Below, one piece after another: positions 62,600 to 64,000 of a stretch of 64,000 bases of DNA. A model generated the notes under the pieces. That model saw only the letters and a list, made by a program, of their open reading frames with translations, had not been told where the DNA came from and did not search any database. This DNA is from Gimesia sp. (GTDB taxonomy: Bacteria > Planctomycetota > Planctomycetia > Planctomycetales > Planctomycetaceae): NCBI RefSeq assembly GCF_040219335.1, contig NZ_JAVJSQ010000006.1:186001-250000 (forward strand), in the 5' to 3' direction. Numbering within the stretch: position 1 is the first letter of the stretch; the number at the start of each line of letters is the position of its first letter. The translations under genes were made by a program, and so were the position numbers.

Positions 62600-64000
62600 T
62601 CAGATCCGGTGATGGACCAGCTGGTTTAACAGTTCCGCCAGTTGTCCTGCCTGGTGTTCCCGCTGGAACTGATCCCGTTTTTCCGGGTGAGGCATCGGTG
62701 AGACCGTTTGGCCACTCAGACGATTGACCAACCAGTGAGCAAGTTTGTTCGTTTCGCTGGCACGGAAATTCCCCTCCGGCCAAAAGTCCTGCAGGACGCC
62801 CGCCGTTTCTCCCGCGGGGGTGATCGACAGGATTTCCCGCTGGATTGCCAGGTATTCAAACAGCTTGGCTGGAGCCACACGATCGGCGCCTTCCACATCG
62901 CTGAGCAGCAGGCAGAGTGCATCCGCGGCTGCCATCTTTTTCAAGGCTTCGTGGTGGGCACAGTAGTCTTCGCAAATCAACGTGCAGTCCGTCTGGTTCA
63001 GACGATCCAGGATTTCCCGCTGTTCGGGAGTCTTTCTACCAATCACCTGCAGTTCCAGATGTTTCAGGATCGCAGGCTGTGACTGATGTACGGCTTCAAT
63101 CGCCCGCACCAGTGGTTCAATCGTGGTCAGATTCCAGAGCGTTCCCGTATAGACAATCCGAAACTTTCTGCCACTCTCTGGTGAATAGGTCGATGTCGGC
63201 TCATGCGGCGTGTCAAAGTCATCCGGATCGTAGCCGTTATAGATACACTGGCCGACAGGCGAGGCTCCAAACTGCTCCGCCCGGTCCAGCAGACGCTGCG
63301 TACTGGCCTTCGTGGTAGCGACAATCGCGTCTGAGTGACGCATGACTTTTTTCTGCAGACGGGTCTGAATCAGATCCGAGATCCGGTCCCGCTGATGGTT
63401 CTCCAGGTATTTGCTGCTCAGATCCCACTCGTCACGGAAATCCGAAATCAGTGGCAGGTGGAATATTTTTTTGAGTTTGCTGGCCAGGATCAGGTTCGAA
63501 TAGGGCGGGGCGGTCGCCAGGATGGCATCGTGGGGGACCCGCTTCAACAGCCGCTTACCGGCCTTGAGTGCATTCGGATACCAGAGAATCTGCGCGTCGG
63601 GCTGCAGCAGCATTCCCGCACCCGCTTTGACCACCTTTTTGCAGGATGACTTGAGCGAACCTGACAGGCTCACTTTCTGCGCCCCTACCTGCTTCTGGGC
63701 CATATTCTTCTTGAGTGTGTAGTCCGGTTCCCAGGTCCGGGCCTTTTCCAGATGTGTGTTCTCAGGAATATCGACCAGGAGGCTGTTATCGAACACCGGT
63801 ACCGAAGGATTTGCAGCCATCAGCACGCTCACATCCCAGCCGAACTGCTTCAGGTATTTCACAAACTTGACGGGACGCTGTACGCCGGCACCGCCAACCG
63901 GGGGGAAATGATAGCTCACCAGCAGCAGTCGTTTACGTGACTCCTGTGGACGCGGCTGTTCTCCCGAATCGGACAGATCGACAGGTTGAGAGAGGATGGT
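62600..64000 (-). CDS. Glycosyltransferase family 4 (N-terminus beyond window)
   Basis: The frame has no stop between 63919 and the right edge, and the residues there (RKRLLLVSYHFPP) complete a normal GT4 N-terminus, so the true start is outside and the GTG at 63919 is internal. The visible 466 residues contain HFPPVGGAGVQRPVKFVKYL, HDAILATAPPYSNLILASKLK, RIVYTGTLWNLTTIEPLVRAI and SDVEGADRVAPAKLFEYLAI, the nucleotide-sugar binding C-terminal region. It probably adds a sugar to a growing exopolysaccharide or surface glycan. It is the upstream member of the minus-strand cluster. Confidence 0.93.
   Translation of the reverse strand, partial: TILSQPVDLSDSGEQPRPQESRKRLLLVSYHFPPVGGAGVQRPVKFVKYLKQFGWDVSVLMAANPSVPVFDNSLLVDIPENTHLEKARTWEPDYTLKKNMAQKQVGAQKVSLSGSLKSSCKKVVKAGAGMLLQPDAQILWYPNALKAGKRLLKRVPHDAILATAPPYSNLILASKLKKIFHLPLISDFRDEWDLSSKYLENHQRDRISDLIQTRLQKKVMRHSDAIVATTKASTQRLLDRAEQFGASPVGQCIYNGYDPDDFDTPHEPTSTYSPESGRKFRIVYTGTLWNLTTIEPLVRAIEAVHQSQPAILKHLELQVIGRKTPEQREILDRLNQTDCTLICEDYCAHHEALKKMAAADALCLLLSDVEGADRVAPAKLFEYLAIQREILSITPAGETAGVLQDFWPEGNFRASETNKLAHWLVNRLSGQTVSPMPHPEKRDQFQREHQAGQLAELLNQLVHHRI

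Overview
The window looks like a chromosome segment from a planctomycete of the family Planctomycetaceae, probably close to Gimesia. That is inferred from gene families, not from a marker gene. The families seen are DUF1501, DUF1552 and DUF1592 proteins with Tat signals or heme motifs, pseudopilin-like DUF1559 proteins, a LEPR-XLL giant surface protein, many sulfatases and Gfo/Idh/MocA oxidoreductases, DUF1080, ECF sigma factors with anti-sigma or kinase partners, and a planctomycete-type Ser/Thr kinase. No rRNA, IS element, phage gene or CRISPR array was seen. One tRNA, Leu(CAA), is present.

Layout. 1-4.84 kb (minus): a probable operon of a multipass membrane TPR protein, a seven-heme cytochrome, a small cysteine-rich exported protein and an ABC permease cut by the left edge. 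5.1-9.5 kb (minus): a ceramidase-like/LamG protein, a lipoprotein plus pseudopilin-like DUF1559 pair, and a cupin. 9.7-15.9 kb (minus): a DUF1552/DUF1592 pair, a DUF1080 protein and a DUF1501 protein. 16.5-18.4 kb (plus): an ECF sigma factor overlapping a membrane anti-sigma-like protein. 18.5-31.5 kb (both strands): a glycan-catabolism region with two sulfatases, two oxidoreductases, two sialidase-type propellers (one fused to HEAT repeats), a PQQ-type propeller and an NHL-like propeller. 31.5-32.5 kb: a non-coding island packed with hairpin and tandem repeats. 32.5-39.8 kb: a cupredoxin-like/NodB deacetylase fusion, an ECF sigma factor, a 1,492-residue kinase with about twelve membrane spans and a duplicated unknown C-terminal domain, and a translationally coupled small exported protein.

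39.8-49.0 kb (minus): one 3,063-residue surface protein with a LEPR-XLL signal, FG-GAP-like repeats, twelve Calx-beta domains (ten in an exact 336-bp array), a cohesin/dockerin-like segment and a matrixin-type zinc motif. 49.3-52.8 kb (minus): three DUF1559-related proteins without pilin signals, one a tandem fusion resembling the other two. 53.2-55.25 kb (plus): a lactonase and an isoprenylcysteine-methyltransferase-like enzyme. 55.3-56.7 kb: two overlapping tiny membrane-protein genes, two near-identical terminator hairpins and tRNA-Leu. 56.8-57.6 kb: a soluble histidine kinase. 58.2-64.0 kb (minus): an exopolysaccharide-type cluster of three glycosyltransferases, a hexapeptide acyltransferase and a deacetylase-like membrane protein; the first gene runs off the right edge.

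The best candidates for undescribed biology are the coupled tiny membrane proteins at 55.57-55.91 kb, the duplicated domain of the giant kinase with its partner, the exact Calx-beta array, and the repeat island at 31.5-32.5 kb.
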